Below, in pieces: positions 7,158-16,101 of a DNA stretch of 64,000 nt. The stretch is taken from contig NZ_JBNILN010000002.1 in NCBI RefSeq assembly GCF_050107715.1, forward strand, positions 1 through 64,000, read 5' to 3'. A program made the position numbers and the translations under genes. The notes under the pieces were generated by a model that did not search any database, was not told where the DNA came from, and saw nothing but the letters and a program-made list of their open reading frames with translations. Positions within the stretch are counted from its first letter, which is position 1, and each line of letters opens with the position of its first letter. Source of the stretch: Metabacillus_B sp050107715 (GTDB taxonomy: Bacteria; Bacillota; Bacilli; Bacillales; Bacillaceae).

Positions 7158-8186
7158 ATGAACAATACCCTGCTTGGAATAATAGATGCTACGGCGCATA
7201 GTCAGAATATTGATGATTTAATACAAAACCGGTCTATGGCCGCTATTCCGTTTGGAGGACGCTACAGATTAATCGATTTTGTCCTATCCAATATGGTGAA
7301 TTCAGGAGTGGACAGTGTGGCTATCTTCCCTAAATACCAGTACCGGTCACTTATGGATCATCTTGGATCAGGAAAGGAATGGGACTTAAACCGCAAGCGT
7401 GATGGCTTGTTCTTTTTTCCATCTCCACATCTTCATGATGAGTATGACGAGTTCGGTTCATTCAGGCAATTTAAAGATCACTTTGACTATTTTAAAAGAA
7501 GCAGGCAGGAATACGCGGTAATTGCAAACAGCCATACGGTCTGCAACATCGATTTCTGCAAGGTGCTCAAGCATCATATGGAAATGGGCTGTGATGTAAC
7601 GGAAATCACAAAGGATGGGAAATCCCTCCAAATGTATGTGCTCAAAACTTCTCTGTTAAAGGATTTGATTTCTACCTACGATGAGCGGGGGCTTAAAACG
7701 TTAAATCAGGTAGTCACTGAAGGAAGATCTCAGCTTAACATCTGCGATTACTCTTTTACGGGTTATGCTTCTGTTATCGATTCAATCGAATCGTATTTCC
7801 GATACAGCCTGGATTTATTAAAGCCGGATGTTTGGAAAGAGCTGTTTCCAAAGGCAGCGCCTGTCTATACAAAAGTCAAAGATGAGCCGCCAACAAAATA
7901 TTTGAAGTCTTCCTATGTCCGCAACTCAATGATTGCGAATGGCAGCCGGATTGAAGGGCATGTTGAAAACTCAATTATATTCAGGGCGGTCCACATAGGC
8001 AAAGATACCGTCATCAAAAACGGGATTATTATGCAGAAATCTTCCATAGCAGAAAATTGTGTGCTGGAAAATGTAATTTTGGATAAAGACGTCAAAATCG
8101 GCAGTCATGAAGTTCTTAAAGGAACAAAGGAGCATCCAATTGTGCTTCGAAAAGGTTCGGTTCAAGGAGTGCTGATCAAGTCGTGA
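7158..8186 (+). CDS. glgD: GlgD, non-canonical ADP-glucose pyrophosphorylase subunit
   Basis: Homologue of GlgC, 342 residues, found in Firmicutes as a partner subunit. The substrate-side motif AAIPFGGRYRLIDFVLSNM is kept. The N-terminal nucleotide loop GGxGxRL of GlgC is replaced by IIDATAHSQNIDD, and GlgC's SGDHIYKMDY is replaced by IANSHTVCNID. This is the family's usual state, and GlgD is thought to raise GlgC activity rather than catalyse well itself. RBS is GGAAGAGGTGG. Its stop codon overlaps the GTG start of glgA by 4 bases. Confidence 0.94.
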   Translation: MNNTLLGIIDATAHSQNIDDLIQNRSMAAIPFGGRYRLIDFVLSNMVNSGVDSVAIFPKYQYRSLMDHLGSGKEWDLNRKRDGLFFFPSPHLHDEYDEFGSFRQFKDHFDYFKRSRQEYAVIANSHTVCNIDFCKVLKHHMEMGCDVTEITKDGKSLQMYVLKTSLLKDLISTYDERGLKTLNQVVTEGRSQLNICDYSFTGYASVIDSIESYFRYSLDLLKPDVWKELFPKAAPVYTKVKDEPPTKYLKSSYVRNSMIANGSRIEGHVENSIIFRAVHIGKDTVIKNGIIMQKSSIAENCVLENVILDKDVKIGSHEVLKGTKEHPIVLRKGSVQGVLIKS

Positions 8187-9637
8187 AAATTTTATTTGCC
8201 GTAGCAGAATGTGTGCCCTTCGTCAAATCGGGAGGTCTTGCTGATGTAGCCGGAGCATTGCCGAAGGAACTCAAACGGATGGGGTCTGATGTAAGAGTCA
8301 TGATGCCGAAATACGGCCAGATTCCGGAAAAATACAAAGCGGAAATGACTAAGATCAAGGAAGTTCAAGTGGCTGTCGGGTGGCGTTCGCAGTTTTGCGG
8401 AATTGAAGAATACGAGTTGGATGGTGTAACGTACTATTTCCTGGACAATGAATACTATTTTAACCGGGATTCTCTTTACGGGCATTACGACGATGGGGAA
8501 AGGTTTTCATTTTTTTCAAGAGGCGTTCTGGAGGCAGTGAAGGCCATTGATTTTCAGCCGGACCTTATTCACAGCCATGATTGGCACACCGGAATGGTCT
8601 CTTACTTCTTAAACGAAGTGTATGCAGCCGATCCGTTCTATTCTGAAATCAGAACCGTTTTTACGATTCACAACCTTGAGTTTCAGGGTATTTTTCCTCA
8701 GGAGATCATCTATGATCTCCTGAATCTCGGGCATGAAGATTTTACTGCGGACAAACTGGAATTCTATCAATGTGTAAATTTTATGAAGGCAGCCATTATC
8801 TCTTCTTCCGCCATTACAACCGTGAGTCCGACTTATATGGATGAAATTCAGACTCCATATTACGGTGAACGGATGGACGGTCTGCTGCGGTCTAAAGGGG
8901 ATTCCCTGCACGGCATTCTTAATGGAATCGATGACACAGTATACAATCCTGCCAATGATTCCTTAATTGAAGCCTCATACGATGTCGCCGAAATAGAAAA
9001 GAAGCAGGAAAATAAAGCAGCACTTCAACAATTGTTTGGGCTTCCCGAGCGTCCGGATGTTCCGCTGATTACGATGGTTACAAGGCTGACAAGACAAAAG
9101 GGGCTTGATCTCGTCCGGCATGTTATGGAGGAGATGGTAAATGAAGATACGCAGTGGATCATCCTTGGCACGGGAGAAGAGGAATTTGAAAACTATTTCA
9201 GGCATATGGAATATAAGTATCCTGAAAGGGTGAAAGCTCACATAGGCTTTGATGAGCCCTTAGCACACAAGGTTTACGCAGGGGCTGACATTTTTCTCAT
9301 GCCTTCTCGGTTCGAGCCATGCGGGCTGGGTCAGCTGATTGCCCTAAGGTACGGGGCTATTCCAGTAGTCAGGGAGACGGGCGGATTAAACGATACGGTC
9401 CTTTCCTATAACGAAGCTACCGGAGAAGGCAATGGATTTTCATTCCGGAATTTTAATGCACATGATATGATGCATACCATCAGGCGAGCAGTCACGGTCT
9501 ACAGAGAGGACAAAGAATTATGGAATGATCTTGTCATAAATGCCATGAGCCAGGATTACAGCTGGGCTAAATCAGCCAGCCAGTATTATGAGCTCTATTC
9601 TGATCTGATGGGAAGTGGGAGTATTGTTCTCAAGTAA
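8183..9637 (+). CDS. glgA: Glycogen synthase GlgA
   Basis: Elongates alpha-1,4-glucan chains using ADP-glucose (GT5 family, GT-B fold). The ADP-glucose loop KSGGLADVAGALPKEL lies at residues 15-30, and the C-terminal domain has the PSRFEPCGLGQL signature with GGLNDTV after it. 484 residues, the usual length. It starts with GTG inside the stop of glgD (GTGA overlap), so the two are likely translationally coupled. AAGGAGTG lies upstream. It overlaps glgP by 23 bases. Confidence 0.96.
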   Translation: MKILFAVAECVPFVKSGGLADVAGALPKELKRMGSDVRVMMPKYGQIPEKYKAEMTKIKEVQVAVGWRSQFCGIEEYELDGVTYYFLDNEYYFNRDSLYGHYDDGERFSFFSRGVLEAVKAIDFQPDLIHSHDWHTGMVSYFLNEVYAADPFYSEIRTVFTIHNLEFQGIFPQEIIYDLLNLGHEDFTADKLEFYQCVNFMKAAIISSSAITTVSPTYMDEIQTPYYGERMDGLLRSKGDSLHGILNGIDDTVYNPANDSLIEASYDVAEIEKKQENKAALQQLFGLPERPDVPLITMVTRLTRQKGLDLVRHVMEEMVNEDTQWIILGTGEEEFENYFRHMEYKYPERVKAHIGFDEPLAHKVYAGADIFLMPSRFEPCGLGQLIALRYGAIPVVRETGGLNDTVLSYNEATGEGNGFSFRNFNAHDMMHTIRRAVTVYREDKELWNDLVINAMSQDYSWAKSASQYYELYSDLMGSGSIVLK

Positions 9638-12020
9638 AGAGTCTTTTCAGAAGAATTTTCTTAAAAGGCTGGAAATGACCTATGGCAAAACGTTCAGAGA
9701 GTCATCCAGCAGGGATCAATACAACACTTTAGGCCTTATGGTCAGAGAATACATCAGTGCAAACTGGATCCAGACAAACGAGAAAAACCGTTCAGCTAAC
9801 AACAAGCAGGTTTATTACTTATCCATCGAATTTTTGCTGGGTAAACTGATGGGACAAAACCTTTTAAACCTCGGAATTCGTGAAGTGGTTGAAAAAGGCC
9901 TGGAGGAGCTTGGCATAAATTTGTCCGCAATTGAAGAATCAGAAGCGGATGCCGGGCTTGGAAACGGCGGGCTTGGACGTCTTGCCGCCTGCTTCCTGGA
10001 CTCTCTGGCCTCTTTGGATCTGCCGGGTCATGGCTGCGGCATTCGATATAAGCACGGTTTGTTTGACCAGAAAATAGCAGACGGCTATCAAGTAGAGTAT
10101 CCTGAACAATGGCTGCGCCATGGAAACATATGGGAAGTGCGAAAACCGGATCAGGCGGTGGACATTTTGTTCTGGGGAACCATTGAGAGCCGGGAAACAG
10201 ATGGCAAGCTGGAGTTTACTCATACTTCGGCAGAAACAATCGTTGCCGTGCCTTATGATATGCCTGTTATTGGATATGAAACGAATACCGTTAATACGCT
10301 GAGACTCTGGAGTGCAGAGCCTGCACATCATCCTCCTCTGCACCGGGACCTGCTTACATACAAACGTGAAACAGAAGCGGTTTCTGAGTTTCTGTATCCC
10401 GATGATACGCATGATGAAGGGAAAATTTTAAGGCTGAAGCAGCAGTATTTCCTTGTTTCCGCCAGTATTCAAAGCATCATCCGTTCCTATCGGAAAAAGA
10501 ATGGAAGCCTTCATGATTTTCATGAAAGAGTTGCTTTGCATATTAATGACACTCATCCAGTATTAGCCATTCCTGAACTAATGAGGATCCTTTTGGATGA
10601 AGAGCATCTGGAATGGAAGGAAGCCTGGCATATAACGACCCATACGATCTCCTACACGAACCATACAACTTTATCCGAAGCGCTGGAAAAATGGCCGATT
10701 TACTTGTTTAAGCCTCTTCTGCCAAGGATTTATCAAATTGTTGAAGAAATAAATGAGCGCTATTGCAAAGCATTGTGGGAGAGGTACCCGGGCGATTGGA
10801 ACAGGATTGAGCATATGGCCATTCTTGCTCACGGTCTTGTGAAAATGGCGCATCTTGCGATAGCTGGAAGCCATAGTGTAAACGGTGTGGCTAAAATCCA
10901 TTCCGATATTTTAAAGATGCGTGAAATGAAGCGGTTCTATGAGTTTGAACCAGAAAAATTCAATAATAAAACAAATGGAATTGCCCATAGAAGATGGCTT
11001 TTAAAAGCAAACCCTGAGCTGTCTGATGCAATTACAGAAGCAATCGGCAGCCGGTGGATCAAAGAGCCTGAATCCCTGATCCAGCTGAAACGGTTCATAT
11101 ATGACGAGGGAATGAAGGAAAAGAATGCCCAAATCAAACAGGCCCGTAAAGAGATTCTGGCCCATAAAATCTTTGAGCAATCCTCTTTAAAAATAGATCC
11201 ATCTTCTATTTTTGATGTACAGGTGAAGCGGCTGCATGCCTACAAGAGGCAGCTGCTGAATGTACTTCATATTATGTATCTTTACAACAGAATTAGAGAA
11301 GATTCCAATTTCACTGTTTATCCGCGTACATTCATCTTTGGGGCAAAAGCCTCGCCTGGCTATTACTATGCTAAAAAGGTCATTAAACTCATTAATGCCT
11401 TAGCAGAAAAGGTGAATTCAGATCCGAAAGTTTCACAGATGGTAAAGGTTGTCTTTATGGAAAATTACCGTGTGTCACTGGCCGAATCCATTTTTCCTGC
11501 AGCGGATGTGAGCGAGCAGATCTCCACAGCTTCTAAGGAGGCTTCAGGAACCGGAAATATGAAGTTCATGATGAACGGGGCTCTGACAATTGGAACCCTG
11601 GACGGGGCAAATGTGGAAATACTGGAATCCGTCGGGCCGTCCAATATCTTCACGTTTGGCCTGACAGCCGAGCAGGTTCTCGATTATTATGAAAACGGCG
11701 GCTATCGTTCAACTGAGTATTACCATCATGATGCAAGAATTCGCCAGGCAGTAGACCAGCTTGTTAATGGCTTTTTTCACGAAACAGAGGGAGAGTTTGA
11801 AGCCATCTTCGATTCGCTGCTTGCTCATAATGATCAGTATTTTGTACTAAAAGATTTTTCCTCCTATGCAGAAGCACAGGAAAGGGTAGAGCGGACCTTT
11901 ATCAATAAAGGGGAATGGCAGGAAAAGTCCCTTCTGAATATTGCTTATTCAGGTTCGTTTTCAAGTGACCGGACCATTAAGGAATATGCTGAAGGAATAT
12001 GGAGAATCAAACCAATTTAA
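9615..12020 (+). CDS. glgP: Glycogen phosphorylase GlgP
   Basis: Releases glucose-1-phosphate from glycogen (GT35, pyridoxal-phosphate dependent). The PLP lysine lies in the family signature EASGTGNMKFMMNG (about residues 640-655). Other blocks include GLGNGGLGRLAACFLDSLA and VKRLHAYKRQLLN. 801 residues, like the B. subtilis enzyme. The GTG start lies within the end of glgA, with a weak GATGGGAA Shine-Dalgarno, which suggests translational coupling. Last gene of the operon, so synthesis and breakdown are co-transcribed. A strong terminator follows. Confidence 0.95.
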   Translation: MGVLFSSKESFQKNFLKRLEMTYGKTFRESSSRDQYNTLGLMVREYISANWIQTNEKNRSANNKQVYYLSIEFLLGKLMGQNLLNLGIREVVEKGLEELGINLSAIEESEADAGLGNGGLGRLAACFLDSLASLDLPGHGCGIRYKHGLFDQKIADGYQVEYPEQWLRHGNIWEVRKPDQAVDILFWGTIESRETDGKLEFTHTSAETIVAVPYDMPVIGYETNTVNTLRLWSAEPAHHPPLHRDLLTYKRETEAVSEFLYPDDTHDEGKILRLKQQYFLVSASIQSIIRSYRKKNGSLHDFHERVALHINDTHPVLAIPELMRILLDEEHLEWKEAWHITTHTISYTNHTTLSEALEKWPIYLFKPLLPRIYQIVEEINERYCKALWERYPGDWNRIEHMAILAHGLVKMAHLAIAGSHSVNGVAKIHSDILKMREMKRFYEFEPEKFNNKTNGIAHRRWLLKANPELSDAITEAIGSRWIKEPESLIQLKRFIYDEGMKEKNAQIKQARKEILAHKIFEQSSLKIDPSSIFDVQVKRLHAYKRQLLNVLHIMYLYNRIREDSNFTVYPRTFIFGAKASPGYYYAKKVIKLINALAEKVNSDPKVSQMVKVVFMENYRVSLAESIFPAADVSEQISTASKEASGTGNMKFMMNGALTIGTLDGANVEILESVGPSNIFTFGLTAEQVLDYYENGGYRSTEYYHHDARIRQAVDQLVNGFFHETEGEFEAIFDSLLAHNDQYFVLKDFSSYAEAQERVERTFINKGEWQEKSLLNIAYSGSFSSDRTIKEYAEGIWRIKPI

Positions 12021-12029
12021 GTATAAGGG

Positions 12030-12056
12030 GTGCTTCCTGCTGGGAAGCACTTTTTT
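12030..12056 (+). terminator. Terminator after glgP
   Basis: Hairpin GTGCTTCC-TGCTG-GGAAGCAC followed by TTTTTT, nine bases after the glgP stop. It closes the glg operon. Confidence 0.92.
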
Positions 12057-12220
12057 ATGTAAGAGGTTTAAAGGGGATGTTTTAATCATCGCAAAGCAGC
12101 TATCCAAAATCTAGTGAGAAGGCATGAAATTAGTTGAGGATTACTGCCGGACGGAACTCCCCGATAACTGGGAAAAATCACTTGTTTGTAGTTCGATTTT
12201 ATTGAATTTTTTTAACTGCG

Positions 12221-12235
12221 ATGTAAACGGTTTGT
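12221..12235 (+). promoter_or_regulatory. Possible cre site (CcpA) before the LysM-M23 gene
   Basis: ATGTAAACGGTTTGT fits the cre pattern WTGNAANCGNWNNCW with one mismatch (G for C at position 14). It lies 63 bases before the gene start, where a roadblock or promoter operator would be expected. No clear -35/-10 pair was found, so the role is speculative. Confidence 0.25.
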
Positions 12236-12297
12236 CAGCATCGAATCCTCTCATGTGATAGGTGTCATCCAATTACAACGAGGAAGAATGCGGTTAC

Positions 12298-13128
12298 ATG
12301 AAAAAAAGATATATTCCAATGGCTTTGGCTGCAGCCCTTTCTGCAGGTGCGGTTACGCTGCCGGCATCCGCAGAAAGCACAATAACAGTAAAAGAAGGGG
12401 ATACCCTTTCAGAACTTGCAGCCGAGCATCAGCGCTCGATCGATGAATTAATGCAGCGCAATAACCTTTCTGATGATACGATTTATACTGGACAATCAAT
12501 AGATTTAGGGGAAGACATGTCTGTAAAAGGAACTTTGGTACATAAGGTTCAAAGCGGAGAAACACTAAGCGGGATTTCTCTACAGTACCATACAACGGCT
12601 GCCTCGCTCAAAACCTTGAATAATCTCCAATCTGACGTCATTTATGCCGGTCAGGAGCTTCAAGTTAAGACAGAGGAGAAACGTTCGGCCCTTGATACAG
12701 GTATATTTCCTCTGGAAGAAGGAACCTATCATCCATTTGTAGACACTTGGGGAAAATCCAGAGAATATGGCGGAGCAAGAGTTCATGAAGGCACGGACAT
12801 ATTTGCCGAGGAGGGAACTCCTGTATATGCAGCTACAGATGGAAGCATTGCCCGTAAAGGCTGGAACGAGCTTGGAGGATGGAGGCTGACCGTTAAGACG
12901 CCAGATGGGTTTAACGCTTATTACGCCCATCTTTCAAAGTATGCAGACGGGATTGACGCAGGTTCCGAAATAAAAAGGGGCCAGCTGATCGGATATGTAG
13001 GGGATACTGGATATGGACCGGAAGGAACGAGCGGAAAATTTGTTTCCCATTTGCATTTCGGGTTGTATGACGCTGAATTTGAAGCCATTAATCCTTATCC
13101 TTATTTAGTAGAATGGGAATTAAGCTAA
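12298..13128 (+). CDS. Secreted LysM-M23 peptidoglycan endopeptidase
   Basis: Predicted cell-wall hydrolase of 276 residues. Order: signal peptide (MKKRYIPMALAAALSAGAVT with an ASAES cleavage region), two LysM peptidoglycan-binding repeats (ITVKEGDTLSELAAEHQ and HKVQSGETLSGISLQYHT), a linker, then an M23 peptidase domain. Zinc ligands of M23 enzymes are visible as HEGTD and HLHFG. M23 enzymes cut peptide cross-links in peptidoglycan. An upstream in-frame ATG at 12262 exists, but the ATG at 12298 begins a proper signal peptide and has GAGGAA before it. Single gene between the glg terminator and a GC-rich hairpin. Confidence 0.9.
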   Translation: MKKRYIPMALAAALSAGAVTLPASAESTITVKEGDTLSELAAEHQRSIDELMQRNNLSDDTIYTGQSIDLGEDMSVKGTLVHKVQSGETLSGISLQYHTTAASLKTLNNLQSDVIYAGQELQVKTEEKRSALDTGIFPLEEGTYHPFVDTWGKSREYGGARVHEGTDIFAEEGTPVYAATDGSIARKGWNELGGWRLTVKTPDGFNAYYAHLSKYADGIDAGSEIKRGQLIGYVGDTGYGPEGTSGKFVSHLHFGLYDAEFEAINPYPYLVEWELS

Positions 13129-13193
13129 CGGATCTCTTGCTAATGACAAGGGGGCTGTCTGAAAAATCCGGATAGGAAAAAATGCAGAAATGG

Positions 13194-13220
13194 AAACCCC
13201 CCGGGAGCACCGGGGGGTTT
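13194..13220 (+). terminator. Strong hairpin terminator after the M23 gene
   Basis: Perfect 11-bp stem AAACCCCCCGG / CCGGGGGGTTT with loop GAGCA. The T-run is short on both strands, so it may act for both directions. Very similar hairpins occur at 28221-28246 and 57296-57326. Confidence 0.75.
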
Positions 13221-13373
13221 CTATGCCAGTGTTGTTTTGTTCTAACAGAATGGGGCAGGCTGATTGAGACGGAACACGCCGCGCAGGCGCAGCACCCTTC
13301 CTATAGCCCGTGAGCGCCTGGAAAAAGGCTTTACTGCGAACAAAAAGCTTTTCAAACTCAGCCAGGCATGAGA

Positions 13374-13835
13374 TTAAACGTTCATCGAATAAAACAAATA
13401 GGATAAATAGAGAGCAAAGAACGTCCATAAAACATATGGAATAAGCAGAATACCCGCTATTTTTCGGATCCTGTATACAAGAACGGCAAGCACCAAAGCT
13501 GAAATTGCCACCACGGCACAGTCTACCGCGGCAGCTAAAAGATTCTTTTGAGCAAATTGAAAGAAGCTGAACAGCTGATTGGAAAGGTAATTCACAATCA
13601 GGGTGGCCCAAAAAAAGCCTGAAAGCTTTCCTAACCCAGCTTTACGGTCAATCAATGTGATGGATGCTGCAATAAGTGCAAACAGGAAGGCCCAAATTAA
13701 GCCGATTGTACCTCCAGCAGGAGTCCATTCCGGCTTATTTAATGAATCATACCAGCTTTGATCTACTTGAAACAGGAATCCGCTGATCGAAAATAGTGCA
13801 TATGTAAAAACAAAAATGAAAATGGAACGAACCAT
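13374..13835 (-). CDS. TspO/MBR family membrane protein (YtaB)
   Basis: A 153-residue, five-helix membrane protein of the TspO (translocator protein) family, which binds porphyrins and other tetrapyrroles. The family signature is seen in WYDSLNKPEWTPAGG (about residues 28-42), and the later helices hold WATLIVNYLSNQLFS and the C-terminal VLWTFFALYLSYLF. B. subtilis has its homologue, ytaB, at this place between glgP and yteA. Strong AAAGGAGGG upstream. Expressed alone. Physiological role in Bacillus is debated. Confidence 0.9.
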   Translation of the reverse strand: MVRSIFIFVFTYALFSISGFLFQVDQSWYDSLNKPEWTPAGGTIGLIWAFLFALIAASITLIDRKAGLGKLSGFFWATLIVNYLSNQLFSFFQFAQKNLLAAAVDCAVVAISALVLAVLVYRIRKIAGILLIPYVLWTFFALYLSYLFYSMNV

Positions 13836-14023
13836 AGATATCCCTCCTTTATAACTTACTCATTCCTTTTCACCATTGCAGTACCATTCAAACGTTAGGA
13901 TAGGCTCAAATAGCTTATGCATGAAGGGTGTACGAAGCCCAATGGTAAATTTCTTTTATACTTTAGCTGCCGGGAAGCTTTGCCAGAGCCGCACAAGATC
14001 TCTGCTCCGCTCCCGGACAGGCA

Positions 14024-14055
14024 GAAAAAAGGGGCTGGAGCATTCCTCCGACCCC
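14024..14055 (-). terminator. Terminator after yteA
   Basis: On the minus strand, GGGGTCGGA-GGAATGC-TCCAGCCCC (one mismatch in the stem) followed by a T-run. It lies about 40 bases beyond the yteA stop codon. Confidence 0.75.
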
Positions 14056-14093
14056 GAATATTGTTCCTCATTTAGAAGGCTTTCTGTTTTCCT

Positions 14094-14834
14094 TTATTTC
14101 TCTGAATATGGCTCTTTTTCGGATGCAGGCAGATCGCCGAAAGCGGTCATAATTCCCCATTCGTCTAATTCATCTTCGTACTTTTCATGCTGTTTATTTG
14201 GATAGACCGTCAGATTTTTCCCTTCAATATCTGTTCCTGCAAAGTTTTCGTAATCTTCTGCGTAACCGATGTTGTCTTCTGATTCAATATACGCGTCATT
14301 GTAGTTCTCCATCGGATATTCGAAATCTGATGGAGATTCTGATGAACCGAAGCGGGCTGTTTCCTGATAGGCATCCTCCGCATCAAAAGCTTCAGAGCCA
14401 TCATAAACAAATTTCCCGAATGGAGGGGCTAATACTTCTTCTTCAATCGGGCGGTCGAAAGAGACGGACTGATTTGGGGAGTGCTCCTTGCATGTGACAG
14501 CAGACGGGATGGCTTCCAGCCGCTCCACAGGAATATCCTTTCCGCACACTTCGCACGTTCCATACGTTCCGTTTTCCATAGCTTTGAGGGCGCGGTTAAG
14601 ATCCCTCCATTCTTCTTCGGCGTGCTCGTTCAATGCAACATCCTTCTCGCGTTCATAAAGCTCAGTTCCTTCATCTCCGGGATGATTATCATAACTGGAC
14701 AATTCTCCCACTGTATCATGCGGGTGTCCTGCCTCAAGACCGAAATGTCCATTTTCCTTAAAGCGCTGCTCAAGCTCTTCCTTTGACTTTTGAAGCTGTT
14801 CCTGAAAAGCAGTCAGCTGCTGATCTGTAAGCAT
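14094..14834 (-). CDS. yteA: YteA, TraR/DksA-type zinc-finger regulator
   Basis: A 246-residue acidic protein. It has an N-terminal coiled-coil-rich part (residues 1-85) and a DksA/TraR-like zinc finger with Cys94, Cys97, Cys115 and a His118 in place of the fourth Cys (CEVCGKDIPVERLEAIPSAV then TCKEH). A long acidic tail with AEDAYQETARFG and DELDEWGIMTAFGDLP motifs completes it. DksA-like proteins bind RNA polymerase in the secondary channel. YteA of B. subtilis lies in the same position next to menA/menF and is a sporulation-associated protein of unclear function. GGAGGAA upstream of ATG. Confidence 0.88.
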   Translation of the reverse strand: MLTDQQLTAFQEQLQKSKEELEQRFKENGHFGLEAGHPHDTVGELSSYDNHPGDEGTELYEREKDVALNEHAEEEWRDLNRALKAMENGTYGTCEVCGKDIPVERLEAIPSAVTCKEHSPNQSVSFDRPIEEEVLAPPFGKFVYDGSEAFDAEDAYQETARFGSSESPSDFEYPMENYNDAYIESEDNIGYAEDYENFAGTDIEGKNLTVYPNKQHEKYEDELDEWGIMTAFGDLPASEKEPYSEK

Positions 14835-14890
14835 AGGGGGTATTCCTCCCTTTATTTGTTTTATGCTCTGCTTAGTATGAACAAGAAAAT

Positions 14891-14919
14891 AAAAAAAACA
14901 CGGTCCGGAAGACCGTGTT
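14891..14919 (-). terminator. Terminator after menA
   Basis: On the minus strand the menA stop codon runs into AACACGGTC-TTCCG-GACCGTGTT followed by eight T. Strong rho-independent terminator separating menA from yteA. Confidence 0.9.
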
Positions 14920-15856
14920 ACGAAACGAGGTAGCTGATCAGCAATCCGGCTGCGAGCAGCAGGCCAAATTGAGTATTCGTTTGCGCTGTTGCCACCATTG
15001 CAGGCATCATTTCAATCGGACGGCTTTTTCCTCTGAATGCTTTTACAGCAAAAACAGATTTTGGAACGCTCAGGAAAACCAAAAGACTCCATAAAGAGGC
15101 CGTACCTGCAAGAATAAACGCAATAATGAAGATGTAAGAGCAAATAAAAATGATGGCAAGAAAATCAATTGCTTTTTTGCGGCCCATTAAAATAGCCAAT
15201 GTTTTGCGGCCGTTTTCTTTATCCCCATCCAGGTCCCTGATGTTATTGGAAAGAAGAATCGCCCCTACCAACAGGGAAACGGGCAATGAGATTAAAAATG
15301 CGTTCATGCTTACGGTACCTGTCTGAATGTAAAATGAAATTAATATGATGACTACGCCCATAAAAAGACCGGCTGTCAGTTCTCCAAATGGAGTATATGC
15401 GATCGGCAGCGGTCCGCCTGTATAAAGGTAGCCGGCAATCATGCACAGGGTGCCGATGACAGCGATCCACCAGCTGGATTCCAGACAAATATATACACCA
15501 AGCAAGGTCGAGATTCCGAAGAAGATAAAGGCAAGTGTGAGGACGGTCTTAGGTTTTACTCCATTTCGGACGATGGCTCCGCCAATTCCTACAGAGTTTT
15601 CATTGTCCAAGCCTCTTTTGTAATCAAAGTACTCGTTAAACATATTCGTCGCTGCCTGTATGAGCACCGACGCAGCAAGCATAGCTGCGAACAGCCATAC
15701 ATTGAATGATCCTTCCTTCATGGCCATTACTGTTCCAATTGCAACCGGAATAAAGGCTGCCGTCAAGGTGTGAGGCCTCATGAGCATCCACCAAATCCGC
15801 CAATTCTTATCAGGTTCTACGGAAGGAGCCGAATGCGTTTGTGTATCAGGGTGCAT
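14918..15856 (-). CDS. menA: 1,4-dihydroxy-2-naphthoate prenyltransferase MenA
   Basis: Membrane UbiA-family prenyltransferase that attaches the isoprenoid side chain to DHNA, the last-but-one step of menaquinone synthesis. The first aspartate-rich prenyl-diphosphate motif is NMFNEYFDYKRG (residues 71-82), and the second is in NNIRDLDGDKENGRKT. About nine membrane segments. I chose the ATG at 15856 (MHPDTQTHSA) because AAAGGAGAG precedes it. That gives 312 residues; an upstream in-frame start at 15946 lacks a ribosome binding site. It is transcribed away from menF, which encodes the first pathway step. Confidence 0.94.
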   Translation of the reverse strand: MHPDTQTHSAPSVEPDKNWRIWWMLMRPHTLTAAFIPVAIGTVMAMKEGSFNVWLFAAMLAASVLIQAATNMFNEYFDYKRGLDNENSVGIGGAIVRNGVKPKTVLTLAFIFFGISTLLGVYICLESSWWIAVIGTLCMIAGYLYTGGPLPIAYTPFGELTAGLFMGVVIILISFYIQTGTVSMNAFLISLPVSLLVGAILLSNNIRDLDGDKENGRKTLAILMGRKKAIDFLAIIFICSYIFIIAFILAGTASLWSLLVFLSVPKSVFAVKAFRGKSRPIEMMPAMVATAQTNTQFGLLLAAGLLISYLVS

Positions 15857-16035
15857 TTCTTTTCTCTCCTTTAGTTCACAATAGAAGTCAATTCTCTTCC
15901 TGTTAAGTTTAGTTAAATAGGTACCTACTGTCAATCTGGAGTGCAATGGAGAGCGTGAGAAGTGTTTCCGATTTATTGAAATTGAAAAACGTATTATAAT
16001 AAGGATAAGAAGCAGAAAATGCCTGTTTCATTCTA

Positions 16036-16064
16036 TTGACACACCATTGAAGCGGGTGTATGTT
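16036..16064 (+). promoter_or_regulatory. Promoter of the menFDHBEC operon
   Basis: TTGACA at 16036-16041, a 17-base spacer and TATGTT at 16059-16064: a near-consensus SigmaA promoter. It supports the GTG at 16102 as the menF start, since a start at 16060 would lie in the -10 box. Confidence 0.75.
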
Positions 16065-16101
16065 AGAAAAAGCGATTTTACGGAATACGGGGGTATGCCA
16101 G

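Noticed and set aside
7158..8186. GlgD as a broken glgC copy
   Set aside because: Loss of the nucleotide loop is normal for GlgD across Firmicutes, and the gene is intact and coupled to glgA.
12262..12298. Upstream start for the LysM-M23 protein
   Set aside because: The extra residues would bury the signal peptide; ATG 12298 has the better context.
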